Source: Streptomyces sp. HUAS CB01
GTDB lineage: Bacteria; Actinomycetota; Actinomycetes; Streptomycetales; Streptomycetaceae
Assembly: GCF_030406905.1 (NCBI RefSeq)
Contig: NZ_CP129137.1
Span: 7,967,501 to 8,031,500 of the forward strand
DNA: 64,000 bases
Reading direction: 5' to 3'
The notes beneath the pieces were generated by a model. That model searched no databases and was not told the origin of the DNA. It worked only from the letters and a program-made list of their open reading frames with translations. Every line of letters begins with the position of its first letter. Position 1 is the first letter of the stretch. Shown one piece after another: positions 24,916-33,488 of this stretch. The translations under genes were made by a program, and so were the position numbers.

Positions 24916-26151
24916 ATGAGCACCAGTACATCCACGTCCGCAGGCCGCCGTCCCGGCCTGGCGGGCCTGCAGAAACTCGGCCGCAGCCTGATGCTGCCGA
25001 TCGCCACGCTTCCGGCCGCCGGCCTGCTGCTCCGGCTGGGGCAGGACGACGTCCTGGGCCGCTTCTCCGCCCTGAAGGACACCGCACACGTCATCTCGGC
25101 CGCCGGCGGAGCGCTGTTCACCCACCTGCCGTTGATCTTCGCCGTGGGTATCGCGATCGGGTTCGCGAAGAAGGCGGACGGTTCCACCGCCCTTGCCGCA
25201 GTGGTCGGGTATCTCGTCCTGGACGGTGTCTTCAAGGCGATGTCGCCGGTCGTGCTGGAGGGCGAGAAGGACTTGGCCGGCGAACAGGCGGTGGTCAACT
25301 TCGGAGTCCTGGGCGGTATCGTCATCGGCCTGCTCGCCGCCGTGTTGTGGCAGCGCTTCTACCGCACGGTGCTTCCGCCCTATCTCGGCTTCTTCAGCGG
25401 CCGCAGACTCGTGCCCATCCTGACCGCGGTCACCGCTCTCGTGGTGGGCGTTCTGATGAGCCTGGTCTATCCGCTGTTCAACAGCGGTCTGACCGCGGTC
25501 GGCGAGGCCGTCGACGAGAACAGCATCATCGGCGGAGGGATCTACGGCACCGCGAACAAGCTGCTCATCCCGCTGGGCCTGCACCACATCCTCAACTCCG
25601 TCGTGTGGTTCATCCTCGGCGACCACAACGGCACCCACGGCGACCTGAACCGATTCTTCGCGGGCGACCCCGAGGCGGGCATCTTCATGACCGGATTCTT
25701 CCCGATCATGATGTTCGCCCTTCCCGCCGCAGCCCTGGCGATCTGGCGCGAAGCCCGCCCCGAACACCGCAAGGCCGTCGGCGGGATCATGCTCTCCGCC
25801 GGACTCACCAGCTTCCTCACCGGCATCACGGAGCCGATCGAGTTCGCCTTCCTCTTCGTCGCCTGGCCCCTGTACCTGATACACGCCGTGCTGACCGGAA
25901 CGTCCCTCGCCCTGGTGAACGCCCTCGACATCCACCACGGGTTCACCTTCTCCTCCGGTCTCATCGACTACGTACTCAACTGGGGCAAGGCCACCAACCC
26001 GCTGCTGCTGATTCCCATAGGCCTGGGCTACGCCGCCCTCTACTACGTGCTGTTCCGCTTCGTCATCCGCCGCTGGAACCTGCGCACCCCCGGCCGCGAG
26101 GAGGACAACCCGGAGGCCGATCAGGAACGCCAGCCCCAGCCCGCGGCCTGA
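24916..26151 (+). CDS. PTS EIIC permease, GlcNAc/glucose family
   Basis: The 411-residue membrane protein is a GlcNAc/glucose-type EIIC with about ten membrane segments and no fused EIIB. GRSLMLPIATLPAAGLLLRLG opens the membrane part. The sugar-site region is NKLLIPLGLHHILNSVVWF, and the hallmark GITEPIEFAFLFVAWPLYL is present. Closest characterised relatives are NagE2-type GlcNAc permeases. It starts the rightward operon, and EIIB and EIIA are in the leftward one. Substrate by family is an N-acetylated or free amino sugar or glucose. The absence of a NagA deacetylase nearby leaves this open. Confidence 0.92.
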   Translation: MSTSTSTSAGRRPGLAGLQKLGRSLMLPIATLPAAGLLLRLGQDDVLGRFSALKDTAHVISAAGGALFTHLPLIFAVGIAIGFAKKADGSTALAAVVGYLVLDGVFKAMSPVVLEGEKDLAGEQAVVNFGVLGGIVIGLLAAVLWQRFYRTVLPPYLGFFSGRRLVPILTAVTALVVGVLMSLVYPLFNSGLTAVGEAVDENSIIGGGIYGTANKLLIPLGLHHILNSVVWFILGDHNGTHGDLNRFFAGDPEAGIFMTGFFPIMMFALPAAALAIWREARPEHRKAVGGIMLSAGLTSFLTGITEPIEFAFLFVAWPLYLIHAVLTGTSLALVNALDIHHGFTFSSGLIDYVLNWGKATNPLLLIPIGLGYAALYYVLFRFVIRRWNLRTPGREEDNPEADQERQPQPAA

Positions 26152-26196
26152 CACGGCCCCACGCACTCCGACAGCCCTTCGAAAGGAAAACCGTCC

Positions 26197-26463
26197 ATGG
26201 CGCAGCGCGTCGTCTCCATCGGCTCACACAGCGGCCTGCACGCCAGGCCCGCCGCCGCCTTCGTCCAGGCCGCCTCCCGGGCGCCCCTGTCGGTCACGAT
26301 CGCTGTCGACGGCAAGCCCCCCGTGGCCGCCGACAGCATGCTGGGAGTCATGACGCTCGGCGCCGGCTACGGCGACCGGGTCACCCTGTCCGCAGAAGGC
26401 CGGCAGGCGGAGACCGTCCTGGAGGAACTGGCGGCCCTGCTGAGCAAGGAGCTCGACGCGTGA
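26197..26463 (+). CDS. ptsH: HPr phosphocarrier protein
   Basis: The 88-residue protein is a complete HPr. SHSGLHARPAAAFVQAASR contains His15, the residue phosphorylated by EI. VAADSMLGVMTLGAGYGDRVTLSAEG follows, with a serine at the place of regulatory Ser46. GAAAGG lies upstream of the ATG. Its stop overlaps the GTG start of the EI gene. HPr genes are normally unlinked and single in streptomycetes, so a private HPr inside a substrate operon is notable. Confidence 0.94.
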   Translation: MAQRVVSIGSHSGLHARPAAAFVQAASRAPLSVTIAVDGKPPVAADSMLGVMTLGAGYGDRVTLSAEGRQAETVLEELAALLSKELDA

Positions 26464-28148
26464 GCCCCACCTCGATCACGATGACCGGCTACGGCGTCAG
26501 CCCCGGGGTGGCATGTGCCCCCCTGGCCCGCATGACGCCGCCGGTCATCACCGACCCCGACGAAGCACCGGGTGAGAACTCGGCCCACGAAGTCCAGCGG
26601 GTACGCCAGGCCCTGACCGAAGTGGCCGCGCAACTCTCCGCCATCGCTACAGGCGGCACGGCAGGCGCCATCCTGGAGGCCGGCGCCGCCATGGCCGGCG
26701 ACCCTGCCCTGGTCCAGGCCGCCGCCCACCACATCGGCCGAGGCGTGCCCACCGCCCACAGCCTCTCCCTCGCGATCGACGCCTACTGCACCCAACTTGA
26801 GCAAGCCGGCGGATACATGGCCGAACGCGCCGCCGACCTGCGCGACATCCGCAACCGCACCGTCGCACTCCTGATGGACGTGCCCATGCCCGGCATACCC
26901 CGTCCAGGACACTCGTTCATCCTCGCCGCAGAGGACCTCTCCCCGGCCGACACCGCGCAGCTGGCCGGCGGTGACGTGGTGGGCCTGATCACCGAGAAGG
27001 GCGGCCCGACCGGCCACACCGCCATCCTCGCCCGCGCACTCGGTCTGCCTGCGGTGGTCGGATGCCCCCAGGCCGGCGCCCTGCAGGACGGCATCCCCGT
27101 CCTCCTCGACGGCCGGGCCGGCACCGTCGAGGCCCACCCCTCGCCCCAACGTCGGCAGCAAGCCCTCGACGACGCCCGGACCCGCACACAGTCCCGCACC
27201 GAAGGGCCGGGCCGCACCGCCGACCATCACGCCGTTCAGCTCCTGACCAACATCGGCACTCCCGCGGACGCCGTCCGCGCGGCACAGGCCGACAACGAAG
27301 GGGTGGGGCTGTTCCGTACCGAGTTCCTCTTCCTGGACCGCCGCGAACCCCCCACGCTCGAGGAACAGATTCGGGCCTACTCCCAGGTCTTCGACTCCTT
27401 CGAGGGGCGCACGGTGACGGTGCGCACCCTGGATGCCGGCTCGGACAAGCCCCTTCCCTTCCTGCACCTGCCCCGTGAGGACAATCCCGCTCTCGGGCTG
27501 CGGGGGCTGCGCACGGCCACGCTGCGGCCGGGCATCCTCGAAACCCAGCTCGCAGCCCTTGTTACGGCACAGCGCCGCACCAGCGCGCGGATGAGGGTCA
27601 TGGCGCCGATGGTCACCACTGCAGAGGAAGCCGCCCACTTTGCCGGCCTCGCCCGCAGCTGCGGCGTACAGAACGTCGGAATCATGATCGAAGTACCGTC
27701 GGCGGCCCTGCGCGCGCACGATCTGCTGCCTCATGTCGACTTCGCCAGCATCGGCACCAACGACCTGGCCCAGTACAGCCTGGCCGCCGACCGGACCTCC
27801 CAGACCCTCGGCCATCTCCTGGACCCCTGGCAGCCGGCCCTGCTCACCCTGGTCGCCACGGTGTGTGGCGCGGCCGAGGCCCTGGGCCGGCCCGTGGGTG
27901 TCTGCGGAGAGGCGGCCGCCGATCCGCTGCTGGCGCCCGTTCTGGCCGGACTCGGGGTGAGCGGCCTGTCCATGGCCGCCCCAGCCGTCGCCGACGTCCG
28001 CGACGCGCTCGCCGAGCTCACGCTGGAGCAGTGCCGCAGCCTGGCGGCCGCCGTGCTCGACGCCACCAGCTCGGCGGCGGCGCGTGCCACCGCCCAGGAG
28101 ATGAGCGAGACATTCCGCGCGGTGGCCCCGAACGGCGAGGGGCTGTGA
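26460..28148 (+). CDS. ptsI: PTS enzyme I (PEP-protein phosphotransferase)
   Basis: The 562-residue enzyme has the normal EI length. The N-terminal domain has the phosphohistidine loop EKGGPTGHTAILARALGLPAVVG, with His186. The PEP-binding domain has NEGVGLFRTEFLFLDR, VTVRTLDAGSDKPLPF, IMIEVPSAAL, SIGTNDLAQYSLAADR and GVCGEAAADP with the catalytic cysteine. It draws phosphate from PEP and charges HPr. The GTG at 26460 overlaps the HPr stop (GTGA). An ATG at 26481 is a possible alternative. It is presumably a second EI in the genome, dedicated to this locus. Confidence 0.95.
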   Translation: MSPTSITMTGYGVSPGVACAPLARMTPPVITDPDEAPGENSAHEVQRVRQALTEVAAQLSAIATGGTAGAILEAGAAMAGDPALVQAAAHHIGRGVPTAHSLSLAIDAYCTQLEQAGGYMAERAADLRDIRNRTVALLMDVPMPGIPRPGHSFILAAEDLSPADTAQLAGGDVVGLITEKGGPTGHTAILARALGLPAVVGCPQAGALQDGIPVLLDGRAGTVEAHPSPQRRQQALDDARTRTQSRTEGPGRTADHHAVQLLTNIGTPADAVRAAQADNEGVGLFRTEFLFLDRREPPTLEEQIRAYSQVFDSFEGRTVTVRTLDAGSDKPLPFLHLPREDNPALGLRGLRTATLRPGILETQLAALVTAQRRTSARMRVMAPMVTTAEEAAHFAGLARSCGVQNVGIMIEVPSAALRAHDLLPHVDFASIGTNDLAQYSLAADRTSQTLGHLLDPWQPALLTLVATVCGAAEALGRPVGVCGEAAADPLLAPVLAGLGVSGLSMAAPAVADVRDALAELTLEQCRSLAAAVLDATSSAAARATAQEMSETFRAVAPNGEGL

Positions 28149-28149
28149 C

Positions 28150-28929
28150 ATGGAGGTGGTGATCCGCCCTGATGCGGAGGACGCCGGCCGCACGGTCGCC
28201 GGCATCGTCCACCAGGCGCTGGCGGAGGGCGTGAGAACGCTGGGGCTGGCCACGGGCTCCTCCCCCCTGGGGGTCTATCGGGATCTGGCCCGGCGCCACC
28301 GTCACGAGGGCCTCAGCTTCAGCGGCATCGAGGCTTTCCTGCTCGATGAGTACGTAGGGCTCCCGGCCGCCCATCCGCAGTCCTTCGCCCAGGTGATACG
28401 ACGCGAGCTGGCCGACCATGTCGACCTCGACCCCGCGCGACTCCACCTGCCCTCCGGCACGGCACCCGACCCGGCTGCGGAAGCACGCCGCTTCGAGCGC
28501 TGCCTCGCCGAGGCAGGGCCCGTCGGGCTGCAGATACTCGGCATCGGGGTCAACGGCCACGTCGGTTTCAACGAGCCGGGCTCCTCACTGGCCTCACGCA
28601 CCCGGCTCAAGACCCTCACCGACGACACCCGCCGCGACAACGCCCGTTTCTTCGGCGGCATCGAGGACGTTCCCCGCCACGTCATCACCCAGGGACTCGC
28701 GACGATCGGCGAGGCGTCCCACCTCGTGCTGATCGCCACCGGCCCGCACAAGGCCCGCGCGGTGGCTGCTGCCGTCGAGGGCCCCGTGACCGCGGCCTGC
28801 CCGGCCTCGGTCCTCCAGTTGCACCCCCACGTCACCGTCGTGGTGGACGCGCTCGCCGCCTCCCGGCTGGAACAACGGGCCTACTACCGCTCCATTGCCC
28901 GCCACAAGCCCGCCGGACAAAGGTACTGA
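28150..28929 (+). CDS. nagB: Glucosamine-6-phosphate deaminase (NagB type)
   Basis: The 259-residue protein carries the NagB motifs: LGLATGSSPLGVYRDL (phosphate site), FLLDEYVGLPAAHPQSF with the catalytic aspartate, and the signature LQILGIGVNGHVGFNEPGSSL with the catalytic histidine. The family converts GlcN-6-P to fructose-6-P and ammonia. One base separates it from the EI stop, and its own stop overlaps the ROK gene (TGATG). It indicates that the sugar brought in by this PTS is, or becomes, an amino-sugar 6-phosphate. Confidence 0.93.
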   Translation: MEVVIRPDAEDAGRTVAGIVHQALAEGVRTLGLATGSSPLGVYRDLARRHRHEGLSFSGIEAFLLDEYVGLPAAHPQSFAQVIRRELADHVDLDPARLHLPSGTAPDPAAEARRFERCLAEAGPVGLQILGIGVNGHVGFNEPGSSLASRTRLKTLTDDTRRDNARFFGGIEDVPRHVITQGLATIGEASHLVLIATGPHKARAVAAAVEGPVTAACPASVLQLHPHVTVVVDALAASRLEQRAYYRSIARHKPAGQRY

Positions 28930-29891
28930 TGACACGCCCCGCCCATGTTGTCGCCGTCGATCTCGGCGGCACCACGATCAAGGCAGCCCGCTACGACGCC
29001 GAAGGGACGGCCGAGGAAACCCTGCGACTTCCCACGCCCTCAACGAGGGGACCAGACGCTGTCGTCGCCGCGGTCGTGCAGGCGGCCACCGCCCTCGTCC
29101 GGCCCGGCGTCAGGGCCGTCGGCCTCTCCGCTCCAGGGCTGATCGACACCGACGCCGGAATCGTCCGCTTCGCATCGAACCTCGGCCTGCGCGACACACC
29201 TCTGGCCGCAGCCGTGGCCGCCGCCGTGCACCTGCCCGTCACCCTCGAGCACGATGTGAGGGCCGCCTGCCTGGCGGAGCGGCAGCTCGGGCTCGGAGCC
29301 GGCGTGAGCGACCTGCTCGTGGTCGTGCTCGGTACCGGTCTGGCTGCCGGCATCGTCAGCGACGGCCGAGTCATACACGGCGCAAGCGGCATCGCCGGGG
29401 AGTTCGGCCACATCCCCGTGCACGCCGACGGCGAGCCGTGCCCCTGTGGTCAGCGCGGATGCGTCGAGGCCTACGCCGCAGCCAGCGCCCTGGTCCGTCG
29501 CTACCGCCGCACCGGCAGCAGTGCGGACACCGCCGCCGACATCACCGCACGCCTCGGCACCGACCCGGACGCCGCCCGCGTCTGGGCCGAGGCGACGGAC
29601 GCCCTCGGCAGGGCACTCGTTACCTCGACGGTCCTGTTCGACCACCAGCGCATCGTCCTGGCGGGCGGTATTGCAGCGGCCGGAGACCTCCTCACGACCC
29701 CGGTCCGTCGGAGCCTGCAACGGGGACTGGCCTGGCGGACCGCACCGACCGTGGAGATCTCTCCTCTCGGTGCGGACGCCGGGCTCCTCGGAGCAGCTCT
29801 GCTCGCCGTGACGGCCACAGACACGACCTCCGCCCTGGGGGAGTCTGCCGGGACGTCCCTCGCTGAGGCACAGACGCCTCGCACGGCCTGA
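28929..29891 (+). CDS. ROK family sugar kinase
   Basis: The 320-residue protein is a ROK kinase without a DNA-binding domain. The ATP-site DLGGTTIKAARYD is near the start. VTLEHDVRAACLAERQLG has the catalytic aspartate, and ASGIAGEFGHIPV precedes the zinc motif CPCGQRGCVEAYAA. FDHQRIVLAGGIAAAG closes the nucleotide fold. Substrates in the family are glucose, GlcNAc or ManNAc. In a PTS operon a kinase could phosphorylate sugar freed inside the cell. It ends the rightward operon. Confidence 0.9.
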   Translation: MTRPAHVVAVDLGGTTIKAARYDAEGTAEETLRLPTPSTRGPDAVVAAVVQAATALVRPGVRAVGLSAPGLIDTDAGIVRFASNLGLRDTPLAAAVAAAVHLPVTLEHDVRAACLAERQLGLGAGVSDLLVVVLGTGLAAGIVSDGRVIHGASGIAGEFGHIPVHADGEPCPCGQRGCVEAYAAASALVRRYRRTGSSADTAADITARLGTDPDAARVWAEATDALGRALVTSTVLFDHQRIVLAGGIAAAGDLLTTPVRRSLQRGLAWRTAPTVEISPLGADAGLLGAALLAVTATDTTSALGESAGTSLAEAQTPRTA

Positions 29892-29899
29892 CAGCTTTC

Positions 29900-29932
29900 G
29901 TGCGGCAGCGGCCCCGGCACCCGCTGCCGCAC
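29900..29932 (+). terminator. Hairpin terminator after the ROK kinase gene
   Basis: GTGCGGCAGCGG pairs perfectly with CCGCTGCCGCAC around a 9-nt loop, directly after the end of the rightward PTS operon. Confidence 0.72.
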
Positions 29933-29961
29933 GGACACAACGGAGGAAGGAGCAGGTGACC

Positions 29962-30948
29962 ATGTGGACCCGAAGACGACAGAGACCACCCCGCCGACTG
30001 TGCCCACAACTGGACGACAGCCAGCTCACCCGCACTCTGACCCACCTCGAAGCCCAGATCGCCGCCCAGGGCGACAACCTGGCGGAAGCCAACGACCGCG
30101 GGGCCCTCACGTACCCCATCGAGCAGGTACTGCGCGATGCGGCAGACGACTGGGACCGGCGCATGCACCGCCTGCTCGTGCTCAGCACCATCCCCGAAGC
30201 CTCCGTCCTGGCCCACCATTGGCGAAGCCGGGAACCTGCCGGCGCCGACGCCCTGCTCCTCCAGGTCTTCGCCGACATCCACAGGGCCCGCGCCACCGGT
30301 GCGGCTCTCGACATCGACGCCACCATGCGTCTGTGCCGGCACGCAGCGGCGCTCGCGCCCCCGGACCCCGCCCCCTGGGTTGCCATGCTCAGCTGCCACC
30401 GGATGCAGCGGGCCTCCGGCGCGGCGGTGCAGCCCGTGTGGGAGGCCGTCAAAGAGCGCGACCGCTGGAACCGGGAAGCACACCGCGAGATGCTGGGCTA
30501 CGTTTCCCCGGAGGAATGTGGATCCAGTGCCCTGACCGTGCAGTTCCTCGACTCCGTCGCCATCGCCGCGCCCCCCGGAGCCCCCGTGGCGGCCCTCAGC
30601 CTCACCCACTCCCTCGCCCGGTACCGCAGAGCTCTGGCAGCCGGCGGGATCGAAGCGCTGACCGCACACCGGCACTGGAACCAGCCGCACGAAAGCGCCC
30701 TTGTCGACCACGCTGTCGCCACCTGGCCGCAGCCCGGATTCCTCAGGCACGCAGCAGCACTCGCCGACCTCAACCTCCTCGCCTACGTACTGACGAAAGC
30801 CACGCGCCCGCGCGACGCCTGGCCGGTCTTCGAGGCCATGTCGGCAGTCGCCACCGCCTGGCCGTGGGAGATCGACGGTGATCCGTTGGAGCAGATGCAG
30901 GAGTCCCACCGTCGGGCTTTCCGCGCCCGGAACCGGAGCGGACGCTGA
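29962..30948 (+). CDS. Protein of unknown function following the PTS operon
   Basis: The product has 328 residues and is predicted mostly helical, without membrane segments, signal peptide or a domain I recognise. Notable stretches are THLEAQIAAQGDNLAEANDRG, WVAMLSCHRMQRASG, WEAVKERDRWNREAHREML and LTHSLARYRRALAAGG, an arrangement that could be TPR-like helical pairs. GGAGGAAGGAG lies before two close starts. The ATG at 29962 has the better spacing (9 nt) and the GTG at 29956 is the alternative. It stands after a terminator, so it may have its own promoter, between the PTS operon and a gene with a DasR-type box. Confidence 0.7.
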   Translation: MWTRRRQRPPRRLCPQLDDSQLTRTLTHLEAQIAAQGDNLAEANDRGALTYPIEQVLRDAADDWDRRMHRLLVLSTIPEASVLAHHWRSREPAGADALLLQVFADIHRARATGAALDIDATMRLCRHAAALAPPDPAPWVAMLSCHRMQRASGAAVQPVWEAVKERDRWNREAHREMLGYVSPEECGSSALTVQFLDSVAIAAPPGAPVAALSLTHSLARYRRALAAGGIEALTAHRHWNQPHESALVDHAVATWPQPGFLRHAAALADLNLLAYVLTKATRPRDAWPVFEAMSAVATAWPWEIDGDPLEQMQESHRRAFRARNRSGR

Positions 30949-31048
30949 TGCATGCGATCCCCCTCCGCGCCGTTTCGCCCTGAGGCCTGCCGAAAATCTC
31001 CTTGGACCCAATTGACAACCTCTCCACCCCGGGTTCAGTCTGGTCATA

Positions 31049-31064
31049 TCTGGTTATTACCAGT
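31049..31064. promoter_or_regulatory. DasR-type box in front of the HATPase gene
   Basis: TCTGGTTATTACCAGT lies 53 bp upstream of the ATG at 31118. An extra CTGGT starts exactly 10 bp before the box at 31040. Confidence 0.75.
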
Positions 31065-31117
31065 TTGGGGCGGGGTCGGAGTCCGCTCGGCCCCCACGCG
31101 GAAGGCGCGAGGTTGTC

Positions 31118-31618
31118 ATGACTACCCAAGTGCTCCCTGAACCGGCCGGGCCGGTGCAACTGCTCGACGCGGATCCCGGCGCCACGGCCCCTGGTTCCGG
31201 TCAGGGCCAGCGCCACGGACCCTGGCCCGACACGGATGACAAAGAAGCCAGGTACCTCGTCGTGGTAGGCGCCGGCGCCGAAGACGTCAGCCGGATCCGC
31301 CGCCTCGCGCACGACTTCCTGGCGCGTCTGCGAGTGCCGCCCTCGGCATGCGAAGACGCGCTTCTCATCATCTCCGAGCTGGTCACCAATGCCGTCGTCC
31401 ACGCTCTCCCGCCGGCAGCCCTGCGGGTCCGCTGCATGCGATGCGGCGCCCTTCGCATCGAGGTCATCGACGGTGGCTCGCAGTCCCCCCTGCCGTCGCA
31501 CACCGACGCGGAGGACGAGCACGGCCGCGGGATGTTCATTGTTGCCACCCTCGCCACTCGGCACGGCACCGTCACGCACGAAAGTGGCGCTATGCGATGG
31601 GCTGAACTTTGTCCTTGA
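31118..31618 (+). CDS. HATPase-fold regulatory protein (anti-sigma-factor-like)
   Basis: The 166-residue protein has a disordered N-terminal 45 residues followed by a GHKL ATPase fold of the RsbW/SpoIIAB-like type. IRRLAHDFLARLRVPPSACEDALLIISELVTNAVVHA is the N-box, with the Mg-binding asparagine. LRIEVIDGG is the G1-like box, and GRGMFIVATLATRHG the G2-like box. Streptomyces has dozens of such proteins, most without known partners. What is unusual is the DasR-type box in its promoter, which ties it to the neighbouring PTS regulon. Confidence 0.85.
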   Translation: MTTQVLPEPAGPVQLLDADPGATAPGSGQGQRHGPWPDTDDKEARYLVVVGAGAEDVSRIRRLAHDFLARLRVPPSACEDALLIISELVTNAVVHALPPAALRVRCMRCGALRIEVIDGGSQSPLPSHTDAEDEHGRGMFIVATLATRHGTVTHESGAMRWAELCP

Positions 31619-31719
31619 CCACGGCTTCCACCTGCCCGGGGATGGCCTGGCTTGTGGCGCCGGCGCCATGCGTGCGCGCTGAACAGATGTGCACGCAGCA
31701 CTGGTTGACGAGAGGAAAG

Positions 31720-32086
31720 CGGAAGTTCCCCGTGATGCCGGACAGACGTGTTTGCGCTGCGAAGATGTGTTGCTGCTCGTGTCGCTGTCGGATCTCCAGC
31801 GGGGTGAGGCACCCCCAGGCCGGATGCTTCCGGAGCCCTCTGCGGTTGTGGAAGGTTTCGATGAAGGTGAAGATCTCCACGCGTGCGGTGGTCCGGTCGG
31901 GCGGCGGCGGGTGTTGATCTCCGGCTGCAGCAGCGCGAAGAAGCTCTCGGCGGCGGCATTGTCACAGCACGAACAGGTCCGGCCCACGCTCTGCCGTAGT
32001 CCCAACCGGCGTATCTCGCAGCGCGGTTCGTAGGAGGCGTACGCCGACCCGCGATCCGGGTGCACGATGCGGCCGGGCTGGAGCCG
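31720..32086 (-). pseudogene. IS3-family transposase (OrfB), 3' fragment with frameshift
   Basis: GRIVHPDRGSAYAS, then VGRTCSCCDNAAAESFFALLQPEINTR, is the catalytic end of an IS3-type OrfB. After a one-base shift near 31905 the terminal part VEIFTFIETFHNRRGLRKHPAWGCLTPLEI is read in another frame. The 5' half is missing. The fragment is fused in frame to a TPR-protein remnant upstream. Confidence 0.8.
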
Positions 32087-32461
32087 GCGACGGTCGGCAG
32101 CCTCGGCCCACCGGCCTTCATCGGAAAGCCCGGCGGCCCACTCGTACAGCCCCATGACCACGGGGCCTCCGGACAGTTCGGCCTGCGCACGGCCGATGGC
32201 GAGCATCTCGGCGCGCATGGCAAGTCCTTCGTCGCGTCGGCCCACGACGCACAGCTCTCGCTGGCAGGTGTCGAGGGCCTCGTACAGAACGTCGGCGCGG
32301 GCAGGCATGGCCGGATCGATGGACCGTGCCACGGCCACCGCCTCCTCCCGCAGGGCGGGACAGGCCACATGCTTGTTGCCCGAGCGGCAGTCGTAGCTCA
32401 GACGTTGCGGCGCCCTGGCCAAGAGGGGCAAGTACGAGGCGGGGCTGACCTGAGCGAGCAC
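32087..32461 (-). pseudogene. Tetratricopeptide-protein fragment interrupted by IS3
   Basis: About 125 codons resemble the repeat region of a Streptomyces TPR protein: SYLPLLARAPQRLSYDC, LREEAVAVARSIDPAMPARADVLYEALDTCQREL, AMRAEMLAIGRAQAEL and WAAGLSDEGRWAEAAD. A stop lies directly before it at 32462, and IS3 sequence follows at once, so both ends of the original gene are lost. Confidence 0.6.
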
Positions 32462-33488
32462 CTAAACATGCGTCGAATTCCTCACGCGGAGTGCGGCGTC
32501 CCGAGGCGAGCAATCCATTCCGCGCTCGCACGATGTCGTCCTGATCGACTTTCCCCGATTGCTTCACAACGGAGATTCTGAGTGTCCCGCAGAGGGCGGA
32601 ACAGGCTGCTCGCCTGTGCTGTTCCTCCTACGCAAACACCCTCTGACCTGTCATGATGGAGGTGACATCACTTTCGGTTCGGCGCGGCCGAAGAGTGGGG
32701 CGTAGCCGGAGGGGAGCTGTTGAAGGCTGCTGGTCAGAAGGTCGGCGCCGGCATAGGCCGCGACGGCGGAACGTGCGGGAGGTCGCCGCGGCCGTCGCCT
32801 TCCTCGCCGGGCCCGAATCCTCACATGTCACCGGGCCTCATGGGCCGTGGAAGGGGGCATGCTACGGATGGGACCGATGGCAGGCTCCCACCTCGACAAT
32901 GACTCCTGGTGCCGCGCCTGACAGCCGGAAGGTCGCCTCACTGACGACGTGACACTTCGGATCGCGGCCAGCGGCGGGTCCGGGTGGAAGCATCCAGGGG
33001 CTTGTCGCGCGCGCATTCCGGCTCCCGTGGTCCTCGCTGCAGGGCTCCGGGGTCATGGCCGGGGCCGCGATGCCCATACGCCTCCCCGGGACAGTGCGGT
33101 CCCGGGAGGCCGTCGAGAAGAGATGACCGCGTCCCACCGGCCGGCGACCCTGCGCAGGCGACGCGAGACCGCATCACGCCCAATGCCCGTATGGCGAGCA
33201 GCGATCCGCGTCCCCGTCTCGGGGAGCGGTGTACGGGTACCGGGGGCGTGGATCATGCGCGCCCGCCGGCACTGCCTCGACCACGAACGCCCCCCGGGGG
33301 ATGAGCGAGTCACTGATCACCTGGACCGCATCACGCCGAGGCTTGGCCGCTCATCCGCCGCAAGCACCGTCCCGCACGGCACAACGTCACTCCCGACCAC
33401 CTCGCGCAAGCGGCTTCGCCCCGCCGCTCCGCATCAGTTCGCCCTGGGCGCAGCACTGACCTGTCCGAACCCCGCCGCGTGTGCTGAG
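32462..33488. other. Gap of about 1 kb with decayed sequence
   Basis: No intact gene is visible. Around 32775-32850 the plus strand reads VREVAAAVAFLAGPESSHVTG, like the end of a short-chain dehydrogenase, without the rest of the enzyme. A hairpin (CCTCCCCGGGAC with GTCCCGGGAGG, 33081-33109) could be a terminator. The remainder shows no recognisable coding signal. Confidence 0.45.

Noticed and set aside
24805..26166. Minus-strand ORF of 453 residues
   Set aside because: It is the shadow of the EIIC permease on the other strand, with no recognisable fold.
26367..28253. Minus-strand ORF of 628 residues
   Set aside because: It is antisense to the EI and HPr genes, which have complete motifs and normal starts. 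Its own composition is low-complexity.
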